The notes under the pieces: generated by a model
Told to the model about the DNA's origin: nothing
Seen by the model: only the letters and a program-made list of their open reading frames with translations
Database searches by the model: none
Program-made: the position numbers and the translations under genes
Assembly (NCBI GenBank): GCA_035326425.1
Contig: DAOLFG010000008.1
Coordinates: 1-64,000 of the forward strand
Origin: CALKJU01 sp035326425
GTDB taxonomy: Bacteria; Pseudomonadota; Alphaproteobacteria; Geminicoccales; Geminicoccaceae
DNA length: 64,000 nt
Direction: 5' to 3'
Shown: positions 45,966 through 55,136 of the stretch, in pieces
Position numbering within the stretch: the first letter of the stretch is position 1
Layout of the letters: every line of letters starts with the position of its first letter

Positions 45966-46973
45966 TTGCCGGCGGTCTCCTTCGCCGCGGTGTCGCGGCG
46001 CTTCGGCGAGGTCCGCGCCGTCGACGACGTCAGCTTCGACATCGCCGACGGCGAGTTCTTCGCCATGCTGGGACCGTCCGGCTCGGGCAAGACCACCTGC
46101 CTGCGGCTGATCGCCGGCTTCGAGCAGCCCGACGCCGGTGCTGTCTCGATCCACGGCCGGCCGATGCAGGGTGTCCCGCCCTACGGCCGGCCGGTGAACA
46201 CGGTCTTCCAGGACTACGCGCTGTTCCCGCACATGAGCGTGCTGGACAATGTCGGCTACGGCCTGATGGTCAAGGGCATGGCCAGGGCCGAATGCCGTCG
46301 CCGCGCCGAGGCGATGCTCGACGTCGTGGCGCTCGGCGGCTTCGGCGGCCGCAAGCCGTCGCAGCTCTCCGGCGGCCAGCGGCAGCGGGTGGCGCTGGCC
46401 CGCGCCCTGGTCAACGAGCCCGAGGTGCTGCTGCTCGACGAGCCCTTGGGTGCCCTCGACCTCAAGCTGCGCCAGCAGATGCAGGTCGAGCTGAAGGCCC
46501 TGCAGCGCAAGGTCGGCATCACCTTCGTCTTCGTCACCCACGACCAGGACGAGGCGCTGGGCATGTGCGATCGGCTGGCCGTGTTCAACCACGGCCGGAT
46601 CGAGCAGCTCGGCACGCCCGAGGAGGTCTACGAGCATCCGGCCACCGCCTTCGTCGCCGGCTTCGTCGGTGCCGCCAACGTCATCGACGCCGCGGCGGCG
46701 GAACGGCTGATCGGCCGCCGCCAGCCCTTCGCGCTCCGGCCCGAGCGCATCGAGGTCGAGCCCGCTTCGCCTCTCGACTTCACTGCCACTGGCACCGTCG
46801 CCGATTGCCGCTATCACGGCGCGGCGACACGGATCGACGTCCAGCTCGACGACGGTCCCCGGCTGATCGTCGACCGCACCAATGCCGGCCCGGCCGCGCG
46901 CCCGGCCATCGGCTCCGCGCTGCGGCTCGGCTGGCCCGCCTCGGCGATCCAGCCGCTGCGCGAGCAGCCGTGA
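45966..46973 (+). CDS. ydcT: ABC transporter ATP-binding protein of the Ydc system
   Basis: ATPase subunit of 335 residues that powers the adjacent permeases. Walker A GPSGSGKTTC, Q-loop NTVFQDYALFPHMSV, signature LSGGQRQRVALARAL and Walker B VLLLDEPLGALDLKL are intact. A C-terminal TOBE-like domain (FALRPERIEVEP) follows. The start appears to be TTG, 7 bases after the receptor gene. The stop overlaps the permease GTG start. Sequence and order match E. coli YdcT. Confidence 0.95.
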   Translation: MPAVSFAAVSRRFGEVRAVDDVSFDIADGEFFAMLGPSGSGKTTCLRLIAGFEQPDAGAVSIHGRPMQGVPPYGRPVNTVFQDYALFPHMSVLDNVGYGLMVKGMARAECRRRAEAMLDVVALGGFGGRKPSQLSGGQRQRVALARALVNEPEVLLLDEPLGALDLKLRQQMQVELKALQRKVGITFVFVTHDQDEALGMCDRLAVFNHGRIEQLGTPEEVYEHPATAFVAGFVGAANVIDAAAAERLIGRRQPFALRPERIEVEPASPLDFTATGTVADCRYHGAATRIDVQLDDGPRLIVDRTNAGPAARPAIGSALRLGWPASAIQPLREQP

Positions 46974-47917
46974 GCACGGCTCTGGCCTTGCCCGCCGGCG
47001 AGGCGGGATTCTCGCGCCGCCTGTCGACCTGGCTCTGGCGCCACGGCCATCTCTTGACCCTGGCGCTGCTGCTGCCGCCGCTGCTCTGGCTCGGCATCGT
47101 CTACCTGGGCTCGCTCCTGGCGCTGCTGGTGCAGAGCTTCTTCACCCTCGACGAGTTCACCGGCCAGGTCGTCCGCGAGTGGAGCCTCGGCACCTACGCC
47201 CAGCTGCTGGGCCAGCGGGCCAATCTCGACATCATCCTGCGCACCGTGGCGATGGCGGCGGCGGTCACCCTGGCCTCGGCCTGCATCGCCTTCCCGATCG
47301 CCTACTACGCCGCCCGCCATGCCGGCCCGCGCATGAAGGCGCTGTTCTATCTCGGCGTGATGCTGCCGTTGTGGTCGAGCTACCTCGTCCGCGTCTACGC
47401 CTGGAAGCTGATCCTCGCCAAGGAGGGCATCATCGGCTGGGCCGCCGGGCAGGCGCACCTGACATGGCTGCTGGATGGCATCCTGGCCCTGCCGGTGATC
47501 GGCGGGCCGTCGCTGTCGGTTTCCTATCTCGGCATGTTCCTGGTCTTCACCTACATCTGGCTGCCCTACATGATCCTGCCGGTGCAGGCGGCCCTCGAGC
47601 GCGTGCCGCCCTCACTGGTAGAGGCGTCGGCGGATCTGGGCGCCCGCCCCGGCGTCACCTTGCGAAAAGTGATCCTGCCGCTGGCCTTCCCCGGCATCGT
47701 CGCCGGCTCGATCTTCACCTTCTCGCTGACGCTCGGCGACTACATCATCCCCTACATCATCGGCACCTCGGCCCTGGTCATCGGCCAGGCGGTCTACCTG
47801 CAGCAGGGCACGGCCGGGAACATCCCGCTGGCCGCCGCCTTCTCCATCGTCCCCATCGTCATCATGGCGGCGTACCTCACCATCGCCAAACGCCTGGGCG
47901 CCTTCGATGCGCTCTGA
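46970..47917 (+). CDS. ydcU: ABC transporter permease, first subunit
   Basis: Inner-membrane permease of 315 residues with six predicted helices. The EAA loop is SLVEASADLGARPGVTLRKVILPLAFPG, which contacts the ATPase. FFYLGVMLPLWSSYLVR-like LFYLGVMLPLWSSYLVRVYA, WLPYMILPVQAALERVPP and the terminal KRLGAFDAL match E. coli YdcU. The GTG start overlaps the ydcT stop (GTGA), and the 3' end overlaps the second permease by 11 bases. Confidence 0.95.
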   Translation: MSTALALPAGEAGFSRRLSTWLWRHGHLLTLALLLPPLLWLGIVYLGSLLALLVQSFFTLDEFTGQVVREWSLGTYAQLLGQRANLDIILRTVAMAAAVTLASACIAFPIAYYAARHAGPRMKALFYLGVMLPLWSSYLVRVYAWKLILAKEGIIGWAAGQAHLTWLLDGILALPVIGGPSLSVSYLGMFLVFTYIWLPYMILPVQAALERVPPSLVEASADLGARPGVTLRKVILPLAFPGIVAGSIFTFSLTLGDYIIPYIIGTSALVIGQAVYLQQGTAGNIPLAAAFSIVPIVIMAAYLTIAKRLGAFDAL

Positions 47918-48713
47918 GCGGGCCTCGCTCGGCCTGAAGCTCGCGGCTATCGGCGGCCTCGCCTTCCTGCATCTGCCGCTGCTGCTGGTCCTGCTCTACG
48001 CCTTCACCACCGAGGACAAGAGCTACCAGTTCCCGCCGCCCGGCCTCACCCTGCACTGGTTCGCCGTCGCCTGGGAGCGCCAGGACATCTGGAACGCGCT
48101 GTGGCTGTCGGTGCAGGTCGCCGCCGTCGCCACCGCCATGGCCCTGGTCCTGGGCACGCTGGCGGCAGCCGCCCTCTGGCGGAGCCGCTTCTTCGGCCGC
48201 GACGGCATCACCCTTCTGCTGGTGCTGCCGATCGCGCTCCCCGGTATCGTCACCGGCATCGCCCTGCGCTCGACGCTGGGCCTCTTGGACATCCCGTTCA
48301 GCTTCTGGACCATCGTCATCGGCCACGCCACCTTCTGCGTCGTCGTGGTCTACAACAACGTGCTGGCGCGCTTCCGCCGCACCTCGACCTCGCTGATCGA
48401 GGCATCGATGGATCTCGGTGCCGACGGCTTCCAGACCTTCCGCTGGGTCGTCCTGCCCAACATCGCGACAGCACTGCTGGCCGGCGGCATGCTGGCGTTC
48501 GCGCTGAGCTTCGACGAGGTCATCGTCACCACCTTCACCGCCGGCCAGCAGACCACCCTGCCGATCTGGATGCTGAGCGAGCTGGTGAGGCCGAGGCAGC
48601 GCCCGGTGACCAACGTGGTGGCGGTATTCGTCATCGCCGTGACCATGCTGCCGATCCTGTTGGCGTACTGGGCGACGCGCGGCACCGAGACCGTGGCCGG
48701 CGCGGGCAAATGA
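47907..48713 (+). CDS. ydcV: ABC transporter permease, second subunit
   Basis: Inner-membrane permease of 268 residues with six predicted helices. It starts MRSERASLGLKLAAIGGLAF, as in E. coli YdcV. The EAA loop is SLIEASMDLGADGFQTFRWV, and the segments LPIALPGIVTGIALR and ALSFDEVIVTTFTAGQQTTLP are conserved in spermidine/putrescine-type systems. It overlaps ydcU by 11 bases, and the aldehyde dehydrogenase gene starts 8 bases after it. Confidence 0.95.
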   Translation: MRSERASLGLKLAAIGGLAFLHLPLLLVLLYAFTTEDKSYQFPPPGLTLHWFAVAWERQDIWNALWLSVQVAAVATAMALVLGTLAAAALWRSRFFGRDGITLLLVLPIALPGIVTGIALRSTLGLLDIPFSFWTIVIGHATFCVVVVYNNVLARFRRTSTSLIEASMDLGADGFQTFRWVVLPNIATALLAGGMLAFALSFDEVIVTTFTAGQQTTLPIWMLSELVRPRQRPVTNVVAVFVIAVTMLPILLAYWATRGTETVAGAGK

Positions 48714-48721
48714 GGAGTGTC

Positions 48722-50146
48722 ATGCAGACCGACCTGCTGATCAACGGCACCTTCGTGCGCGGCGAGGGTGCCGCCGAGACCGTGCTCGACCCGGCCACCG
48801 GCGAGCCGATCGTCGAGGTGCCCGAGGCCTCGCTGTCGCAGATAGAGGAGGCGGTCGCAGCCGCCGATGCCGCCTTCCTGAAGTGGGCCGGGACGACGCC
48901 GCAGGAGCGCTCGCTCATGCTGTTGAAGCTCGCCGACCGGATCGAGGCGCAGGCCGAGGCGTTCGCGGCGCTGGAATCGCGCAATTGCGGCAAGCCGCCG
49001 GCGCGGGCGCTCGGCGACGAGCTGCCGGCCATCGTCGACTGCTTCCGTTTCTTCGCCGGCGCCGTGCGGGCGATGCCGGCGAGTGCTGCCGGCGAATATC
49101 TGCGCGGCTTCACCAGCATGACCCGGCGCGACCCGATCGGCGTCGTCGCCTCGATCGCCCCCTGGAACTACCCGCTGATGATGGCGGCCTGGAAGCTGGC
49201 ACCGGCGCTGGCCGCCGGCAACACCGTGGTGCTGAAGCCGTCCGAGCAGACGCCGCTCACCACGCTGAAGCTCGCCGAGCTCCTGGCCGAGATCTTTCCG
49301 GTGGGCGTGGTCAACGTCGTCACCGGCCGCGGCGACAGCGTCGGCGCACCGCTGGTCAGTCACGATCGCGTGCGCATGGTGTCGCTGACTGGCGATATCG
49401 GCACCGGCCAGAAGGTCCTGGAGGCCGCGTCGCGGACGCTCAAGCGCACCCATCTCGAGCTCGGCGGCAAGGCGCCAGTCGTCGTCTTCGACGACGCCGA
49501 CCTCGACGCCGTCGTGGCGGGCCTCAAGATGTTCAGCTTCTACAACGCCGGCCAAGACTGCACCGCCGCCTGCCGTGTCTATGCCGGCGCCAAAGTCCAC
49601 GACCGCCTGGTGGCCGAGCTGTCCAATGCCGCCGCCTCGATCAAGTGGGGCGATCCGACCGGCGAGGACATGGATATCGGCCCGCTGATCAGCGAGCGCC
49701 AGCGCGCCCGGGTCGCCGGCTTCGTCGAGCGGGCGGGGGCAGAGAAGCACATCGAGATCGTCACCGGCGGCAGGCCCGGCCTCGGCGGCGGCTTCTTCTA
49801 CCAGCCGACCGTCGTCGCGGGCGCCACGCAGGCCGACGAGATCGTCCGCAGGGAGGTCTTCGGCCCCGTCGTCTCGGTGACCCGGTTCAAGGAAGTCGAG
49901 GAGGCCGTCGCCTGGGCCAACGACAGCGAGTACGGCCTCGCCAGCTCGGTCTGGACCCGCGACGTCGCGCGCGCCATGCAGGTGGCGGCCCGGCTGCAAT
50001 ATGGCTGCACCTGGATCAACACCCACTTCATGCTCTGCAGCGAGATGCCCCACGGCGGCCTCAAGCGCAGCGGCTACGGCAAGGACATGAGCCTCTACGC
50101 GCTCGAGGACTACAGCGTGGTGCGGCATGTGATGGTGGCGTGGTAG
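48722..50146 (+). CDS. patD: Gamma-aminobutyraldehyde dehydrogenase
   Basis: NAD-dependent dehydrogenase oxidising 4-aminobutanal (from putrescine) to 4-aminobutyrate. It has 474 residues, the E. coli YdcW/PatD length. The catalytic cysteine is in NAGQDCTAACRVYA and the general base in HLELGGKAPVVVFDDAD; the NAD region is VASIAPWNYPLMMAAWKLAP. The C-terminus ends GYGKDMSLYALEDYSVVRH. The ATG follows GAGGAG. Its place at the end of a ydcSTUV operon repeats the E. coli order, so the system imports a polyamine-like amine or its derivative and oxidises the aldehyde. The putrescine aminotransferase is not in the window. Confidence 0.94.
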   Translation: MQTDLLINGTFVRGEGAAETVLDPATGEPIVEVPEASLSQIEEAVAAADAAFLKWAGTTPQERSLMLLKLADRIEAQAEAFAALESRNCGKPPARALGDELPAIVDCFRFFAGAVRAMPASAAGEYLRGFTSMTRRDPIGVVASIAPWNYPLMMAAWKLAPALAAGNTVVLKPSEQTPLTTLKLAELLAEIFPVGVVNVVTGRGDSVGAPLVSHDRVRMVSLTGDIGTGQKVLEAASRTLKRTHLELGGKAPVVVFDDADLDAVVAGLKMFSFYNAGQDCTAACRVYAGAKVHDRLVAELSNAAASIKWGDPTGEDMDIGPLISERQRARVAGFVERAGAEKHIEIVTGGRPGLGGGFFYQPTVVAGATQADEIVRREVFGPVVSVTRFKEVEEAVAWANDSEYGLASSVWTRDVARAMQVAARLQYGCTWINTHFMLCSEMPHGGLKRSGYGKDMSLYALEDYSVVRHVMVAW

Positions 50147-50150
50147 GATG

Positions 50151-50162
50151 ACCCCCGGGGGT
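50151..50162. promoter_or_regulatory. Perfect 12-base palindrome before hicB
   Basis: ACCCCCGGGGGT lies between the patD stop and the hicB start. With no loop it is a poor terminator. It may serve as an operator for the HicB/HicA complex, and its G-run may double as the ribosome site of hicB. Confidence 0.3.
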
Positions 50163-50167
50163 GCCCG

Positions 50168-50392
50168 ATGCTGATCGAAGCGACAGCTGTCTTCTTGAAG
50201 GTGCCTGAGGGCTATGTGGGCTTTGTCGAGGAGCTGCCCGGAGCGAACGTTCAGGAGCCGACGCTTGCAGATGCCCGCGAGAGTTTGCGCGAGGCTGTGG
50301 AGCTGATGATCGCGACCAACCGCGAGTTGGCTCTTGCCGATGTCGGGGCGGCCAAGGTGATTCGTGAGGCTCTGAGGATAGAAGCCGTTTGA
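50168..50392 (+). CDS. hicB: HicB-family antitoxin
   Basis: A 74-residue protein with the partial RNase-H-like HicB fold: TAVFLKVPEGYVGFVEELPG then the helical TLADARESLREAVELMIATN. It is the short type without a C-terminal DNA-binding domain. It should bind and neutralise HicA. The local base composition is lower in GC than the neighbours, consistent with horizontal gain. The order is antitoxin first, the reverse of classical hicAB. Its stop overlaps the hicA TTG start. Confidence 0.85.
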   Translation: MLIEATAVFLKVPEGYVGFVEELPGANVQEPTLADARESLREAVELMIATNRELALADVGAAKVIREALRIEAV

Positions 50393-50583
50393 AACGCGCC
50401 GATCCTCGTCCGACATCTCGAAGCTCTGGGAGCAGGATACTTCGGGAAGGCGGGCGGCACACGGTTTATGTCAATTCGGAGACCGGGCGCGCCTCGACAG
50501 TTCCGCGGCACCGAGAGATCAACGACTTCCTCGCGAGGAAGATCTGCCGCGATCTCGGCGTGCCGGAGCCGGGCAGGGACTGA
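50389..50583 (+). CDS. hicA: HicA-family mRNA interferase toxin with frameshift-scrambled N-terminal helix
   Basis: A 64-residue HicA-like protein. The conserved core LREGGRHTVYVNSETGR, with the catalytic-type His, and VPRHREINDFLARKICRDLG are intact. Residues 6–19, however, read as PRPTSRSSGSRIL. In the neighbouring frame the same DNA gives LVRHLEALGAGYF, the normal HicA first helix. One extra C near 50404 and one missing C near 50443 would explain this exactly. The pair of compensating indels leaves the downstream frame intact but replaces helix 1. The toxin is probably inactive or altered, unless the indels are sequencing errors. The start is TTG overlapping hicB (TTGA). Confidence 0.8.
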   Translation: MKRADPRPTSRSSGSRILREGGRHTVYVNSETGRASTVPRHREINDFLARKICRDLGVPEPGRD

Positions 50584-50736
50584 TCGCGGGCCAGTGACTT
50601 GCAAACTGCAATTCACTCGGCATCCATCCCCTTGTAATCCCGCAGCGCAGCATCAACATCTGACCGCAGCCGAGCCGCACCGACGCCTGCCCGGCCGAAC
50701 GGGTCGTCGACCCGAGGACAAGAGCGAGGAAACGAC

Positions 50737-51924
50737 ATGCGGCTGCTGCGCACCGTCGGCCTGCTGACGTTCATGTCTCCGCTGCTGCTGGCCTGCGATG
50801 GGCCGGACGGCAGCGCCGATGCCAACGTGGCGCCTCCGCCGCCGCCCGAGGTCACCGTGGCCTCGCCGCTGGTGCGGCGGCTCACCGAGTGGGACGAGTT
50901 CACCGGTCGCTTCGAGCCGATCCAGCAGGTCGAGATCCGTGCCCGCGTCTCCGGCTATCTCCAGCAGATCGGCTTCGAGGACGGCGACGACGTCGAGGCC
51001 GGACAGCTGCTGTTCGTCATCGACCCCAGGCCCTACCAGGCCACCGTCGACCAGGTGAAGGCCGAGATCGAGCAGGCGCAGTCGCGGCTGTCGCTGGCCC
51101 AGCTCGAGCAGGGCCGCGCCGCCCAGCTCGTCACCACCTCGGCGGTCGCCAAGGCCACGCTGGACCAGCGCAACGCCGAGCTGCAGGCGGCCCGCGGCGC
51201 CCTGGCCTCCGCCGAGGCCGAATTGCGCCAGGCCGAGCTGAACCTGGGCTTCACCCGCGTCACCGCACCCTTCGCCGGCCGCGCCTCGGCGCGCCGCGTC
51301 GACGTCGGCAATCTCGTCACCGACGAGACCCTGCTGACCACGGTGGTCCAGCTCGACCCGATCTATCTCGGCTTCGACATGTCGGAGTCGGACTTCCTGG
51401 CCTACCAGCGCGAGGTGGCGCGCGGCAACCTGGCCTCAACGCGCAACCGTGAGACCGTGGTCGAGGCGCACCTCACCGACGAGCACGAATGGCTGCACAA
51501 GGGCACCATGAGCTTCGTCGACAACATCGTCGAGCAGGGTACCGGCACCATCCGCGCCCGCGGCGTGTTCCCGAACGCCCAGGGCCTGATCACGCCCGGC
51601 CAGTTCGGCCGCATCCGTATTCCCGGCTCGCCCGAGTACGACGCCATCCTGATCCCGGATTCCGCCATCGTCACCGACCAGTCGCGCAAGCTGGCGCTCA
51701 CCGTCGACGGCGACGGCACGGTCCGTCCCAAGGTCATTCGGCCAGGCCCCAGCCAGCCGGGCGGCCTGCGCATCGTCCGCAGGGGCCTCGAGCCCGGCGA
51801 CCGCATCATCATCAATGGCCTGCTGCGCGCCAGGCCGGGTGCCAAGGTCACCCCGACCGATGGCGTCATCGAGCCCGACATGACGCTGGGCTCCGGTGCC
51901 GGAAGGCTGCGGCCGCCGGCCTGA
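50737..51924 (+). CDS. RND efflux pump periplasmic adaptor (MexE/AcrA type)
   Basis: Membrane-fusion lipoprotein of 395 residues that joins the inner-membrane pump to an outer-membrane channel. The lipobox LLLAC places the lipidated Cys at about residue 19, and a Pro-rich tether follows. Domains: lipoyl half RARVSGYLQQIGFEDGDDV, a helical hairpin of about 90 residues (QAQSRLSLAQLEQGR … LASAEAELRQAEL), second lipoyl half TRVTAPFAGRASARRVDVG, then beta-barrel and membrane-proximal domains. The order MFP–RND with 53 bases between is a standard operon. Confidence 0.94.
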   Translation: MRLLRTVGLLTFMSPLLLACDGPDGSADANVAPPPPPEVTVASPLVRRLTEWDEFTGRFEPIQQVEIRARVSGYLQQIGFEDGDDVEAGQLLFVIDPRPYQATVDQVKAEIEQAQSRLSLAQLEQGRAAQLVTTSAVAKATLDQRNAELQAARGALASAEAELRQAELNLGFTRVTAPFAGRASARRVDVGNLVTDETLLTTVVQLDPIYLGFDMSESDFLAYQREVARGNLASTRNRETVVEAHLTDEHEWLHKGTMSFVDNIVEQGTGTIRARGVFPNAQGLITPGQFGRIRIPGSPEYDAILIPDSAIVTDQSRKLALTVDGDGTVRPKVIRPGPSQPGGLRIVRRGLEPGDRIIINGLLRARPGAKVTPTDGVIEPDMTLGSGAGRLRPPA

Positions 51925-51977
51925 TCCCCCGGCCGTCCCTCGAACGCACGCCCTCGTCACGCCGAAAGGGCAGAGCC

Positions 51978-54900
51978 ATGGGCTTCACCCATTTCTTCGT
52001 CGATCGCCCGATCTTCGCGGCGGTGATCTCGATCGTGCTGACCCTGGTGGGCGGCATCTCCTACCTGTCGCTGCCGGTGGCGCAGTATCCCGAGGTCGCC
52101 CCTCCGACGGTCGTGGTCTCGGCGACCTATCCGGGTGCCTCGGCACAGACCGTGGCCGAGACCGTGGTCACGCCGCTCGAGCAGCAGATCAACGGTGTCG
52201 AGGGCATGCTCTACATGGTCTCGCAGTCGACCGGCGACGGCGCTGCCCAGATCACCGTCACCTTCGCGCTCGGCACCGACCTCGACCTCGCCCAGGTCCT
52301 GGTGCAGAACCGCGTCTCGATCGCCGAGCCGCAGCTGCCGGAGGCCGTGCGCCGCACCGGCATCACCACCCGCAAGAACTCGCCCGACCTGATGATGGTC
52401 ATCCATCTGCTGTCGCCGGACGAGACCTTCGACCAGCTCTACATCTCCAACTACGCGACGTTGCAGGTCCGCGACCGGCTGGCGCGGCTCGACGGCGTCG
52501 GCGACATCCAGAACTTCGGCGCCCGCGACTATTCCATGCGGCTCTGGCTGAACCCGGAGCGGATGCAGGAGCTCGGGCTCACGATAGGCGACGTGGTCGC
52601 GGCGACCCAGGCCCAGAACGTCCAGGTGGCCTCGGGCGCCCTGAACCAGCTGCCGATGGACGATCCGGGCGCCTTCCAGCTCAACATCGAGACCCTGGGC
52701 CGGCTGCGCGACGCCGCCCAGTTCGCCAACATCATCGTCAAGACCGATCCCGACGGGCGGGTCACCCGAATCCGCGACGTCGGCCGCGTCGAGCTGGGGG
52801 CCCAGGACCACCTGCGCAACGCCTATCTCGACGGCACCACGGCGACGGCTCTCGGCATCTTCCAGCGGCCGGGCTCCAACGCGCTGGAGACCGCCGCCGA
52901 GGTCCGGGCCGAGATGGCGGCGATGGCGCGCGACTTCCCGCGCGGGCTGGAATACCGCATCGTCTACGATCCCACCGAGTTCATCCAGCAATCGGTCGAC
53001 GAGGTCCGCAAGACCATCTTCGAGGCCGTGGCGCTGGTGGTGATCGTCGTCGTGCTGTTCCTGCAGACCTGGCGCGCCGCGATCATCCCGATCGTCGCCA
53101 TCCCGGTCTCGCTGATCGGCACCTTCGTCGTCATGCAGGCGCTCGGCTTCAGCCTCAACAACCTGACGCTGCTCGGCCTCGTACTCGCCATCGGCATCGT
53201 GGTCGACGATGCCATCGTCGTGGTCGAGAACGTCGAGCGGCACCTGCGCACCGGCGCCAGCCCGCGCGAGGCGGCGCACAAGACCATGGACGAGGTGGGT
53301 GGTGCCCTCGTCGCCATCGCCCTGGTGCTGTGCGCCGTGTTCATCCCCGCCGCCTTCATCGCCGGCATCCAGGGCCAGTTCTACCGCCAGTTCGCGGTGA
53401 CGATCGCCGCCTCGACGGTGATCTCGCTGATGGTGTCGCTCACCCTGTCGCCGGCCTTGTGCGCGCTGCTGCTGAAGCCGCACGACCCGCACCACCGGCC
53501 GAGCCGGCTCACCGCACCGATCCACGGCTTCTTCCGCGGCTTCAACTGGCTGTTCGAGCGGCTGTCGGCCGGCTACGGCGCGCTCACCGCCCGGCTGGTC
53601 CGCGCCGTGACGGTGATGCTGGTGCTCTATGTCGGCCTTTTGGGCCTCACCGGCTTCCAGCTCGGCCGCACGCCCACCGGCTTCATCCCGCAGCAGGACC
53701 AGGGCTACCTGATCGTGCCGCTGCAGCTGCCGGCCGGCGCGTCCCTGGCGCGTACCGACGCCGTGGTGCGCAAGGCGTCGGAGCTGGGCTCCGAGGTCGA
53801 GGGCGTGTCGTTCGCCGTGTCGTTCGCCGGCTTCGACGGTGCGACCTTCACCAACGCCCCCAATGCCGGCGCCATCTTCTTCGGACTCGCCCCCTTCGAG
53901 GAGCGTGTCGCCGCCGGCATCGAGCTCCAGGACATCGTGGCGGACCTGCGGCAGACATTGGGCGGCATGCAGGAAGCCTTCGCGCTGGTGATCGAGCCGC
54001 CGCCGGTGCGCGGCGTCGGCACCGGCGGCGGCTTCAAGATGTATGTCGAGGACCGCCGCGGCCGCGGGCCGGAGGCGCTGGAGGAGGCCACCAACGCGCT
54101 GGTCGCCCGCGCCAACCAGGAGCCCGGCCTCACCTCGGTGTTCACGCTGTTCAACACCCGCACGCCGAAGATCTATGCCGACATCGACCGGGTGAAGGCC
54201 GAGATGCTGGGCGTGCCGGTCGAGGGCGTGTTCGAGACGCTCAACGGCTATCTGGGCTCGGCCTACATCAACGACTTCAACTATCTCGGCCGCACCTACC
54301 GTGTGCAGCTGCAGGCCGACGGGCCGTTCCGCCGCGAGGTACGCGACGTCGCCAACCTGCGCACCCGCAACGACCGGGGTGCGATGGTACCGATCGGCAG
54401 CATCGCCACCTTCTACGACATCACCGGCCCCTACCGCGTGCCGCACAACAACCTCTACCCCGCGGCCGAGGTCCAGGGTGCCACGCTGCCCGGCTTCTCG
54501 ACCGGCCAGGCGCTCGAGGCCATGGAGCGGCTGGCGGCCGAGGTGCTGCCCGACGGCTTCGCCTTCGAGTGGACCGAGCTGGCCTACCAGGAGAAGGCGG
54601 CCGGCAACGTCGCGATCTATGTCTTCATCGCCTCGGTGATCTTCGTCTTCCTGTTCCTGGCCGCCCAGTACGAGAGCTGGCTCCTCCCGCTGGCGGTCAT
54701 CCTGATCGTGCCGATGTGCATCCTGGCCGCTGTGACCGGTGTGCGCATCGCCGGGCTCGACAACAACGTGCTGGTGCAGGTCGGCCTGATCGTGCTGGTG
54801 GGCCTCGCCGCCAAGAACGCCATCCTGATCGTCGAGTTCGCCCGCCAGCGCGAGGAGGAGGGCGAGGATCGGCTGCAGGCGGCCGTCGATGCCGCCCGCA

Positions 54901-55136
54901 CCCGGCTGCGGCCGATCGTGATGACCTCGCTGGCCTTCATCCTGGGCGTGGTGCCGCTGCTGCTGGCGACCGGGGCGGGTGCCGAGATGCGGCGCTCGCT
55001 CGGGACCGCCGTGTTCTCGGGCATGCTGGGCGTCACGCTGTTCGGCCTGCTGCTGACGCCGGTGTTCTACGTGGCGATGCGTTGGATCGCCGGCCTGCGG
55101 CGACCGTCGGCAGGTCTGCCGCAGCCGGCCGAATAG
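51978..55136 (+). CDS. RND multidrug efflux transporter (MexF/AcrB type)
   Basis: Proton-driven inner-membrane pump of 1052 residues with twelve transmembrane helices and two large periplasmic loops. It opens MGFTHFFVDRPIFAAVISIV, as in the HAE-1 family. The proton-relay aspartates are in GIVVDDAIVVVENVERHL in helix 4. The lysine counterpart lies in VGLAAKNAILIVEFARQ in helix 10. Porter-domain signatures include YPGASAQTVAETVVTPLE and GDIQNFGARDYSMRLWL. Substrates cannot be read from sequence. No outer-membrane factor follows, so an OprM/TolC-type channel must be supplied from elsewhere. No local TetR or LysR regulator is adjacent. Confidence 0.96.
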   Translation: MGFTHFFVDRPIFAAVISIVLTLVGGISYLSLPVAQYPEVAPPTVVVSATYPGASAQTVAETVVTPLEQQINGVEGMLYMVSQSTGDGAAQITVTFALGTDLDLAQVLVQNRVSIAEPQLPEAVRRTGITTRKNSPDLMMVIHLLSPDETFDQLYISNYATLQVRDRLARLDGVGDIQNFGARDYSMRLWLNPERMQELGLTIGDVVAATQAQNVQVASGALNQLPMDDPGAFQLNIETLGRLRDAAQFANIIVKTDPDGRVTRIRDVGRVELGAQDHLRNAYLDGTTATALGIFQRPGSNALETAAEVRAEMAAMARDFPRGLEYRIVYDPTEFIQQSVDEVRKTIFEAVALVVIVVVLFLQTWRAAIIPIVAIPVSLIGTFVVMQALGFSLNNLTLLGLVLAIGIVVDDAIVVVENVERHLRTGASPREAAHKTMDEVGGALVAIALVLCAVFIPAAFIAGIQGQFYRQFAVTIAASTVISLMVSLTLSPALCALLLKPHDPHHRPSRLTAPIHGFFRGFNWLFERLSAGYGALTARLVRAVTVMLVLYVGLLGLTGFQLGRTPTGFIPQQDQGYLIVPLQLPAGASLARTDAVVRKASELGSEVEGVSFAVSFAGFDGATFTNAPNAGAIFFGLAPFEERVAAGIELQDIVADLRQTLGGMQEAFALVIEPPPVRGVGTGGGFKMYVEDRRGRGPEALEEATNALVARANQEPGLTSVFTLFNTRTPKIYADIDRVKAEMLGVPVEGVFETLNGYLGSAYINDFNYLGRTYRVQLQADGPFRREVRDVANLRTRNDRGAMVPIGSIATFYDITGPYRVPHNNLYPAAEVQGATLPGFSTGQALEAMERLAAEVLPDGFAFEWTELAYQEKAAGNVAIYVFIASVIFVFLFLAAQYESWLLPLAVILIVPMCILAAVTGVRIAGLDNNVLVQVGLIVLVGLAAKNAILIVEFARQREEEGEDRLQAAVDAARTRLRPIVMTSLAFILGVVPLLLATGAGAEMRRSLGTAVFSGMLGVTLFGLLLTPVFYVAMRWIAGLRRPSAGLPQPAE

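Noticed and set aside
50151..50162. ACCCCCGGGGGT as a rho-independent terminator
   Set aside because: There is no loop and no following T-run; it fits a palindromic operator or ribosome site better.
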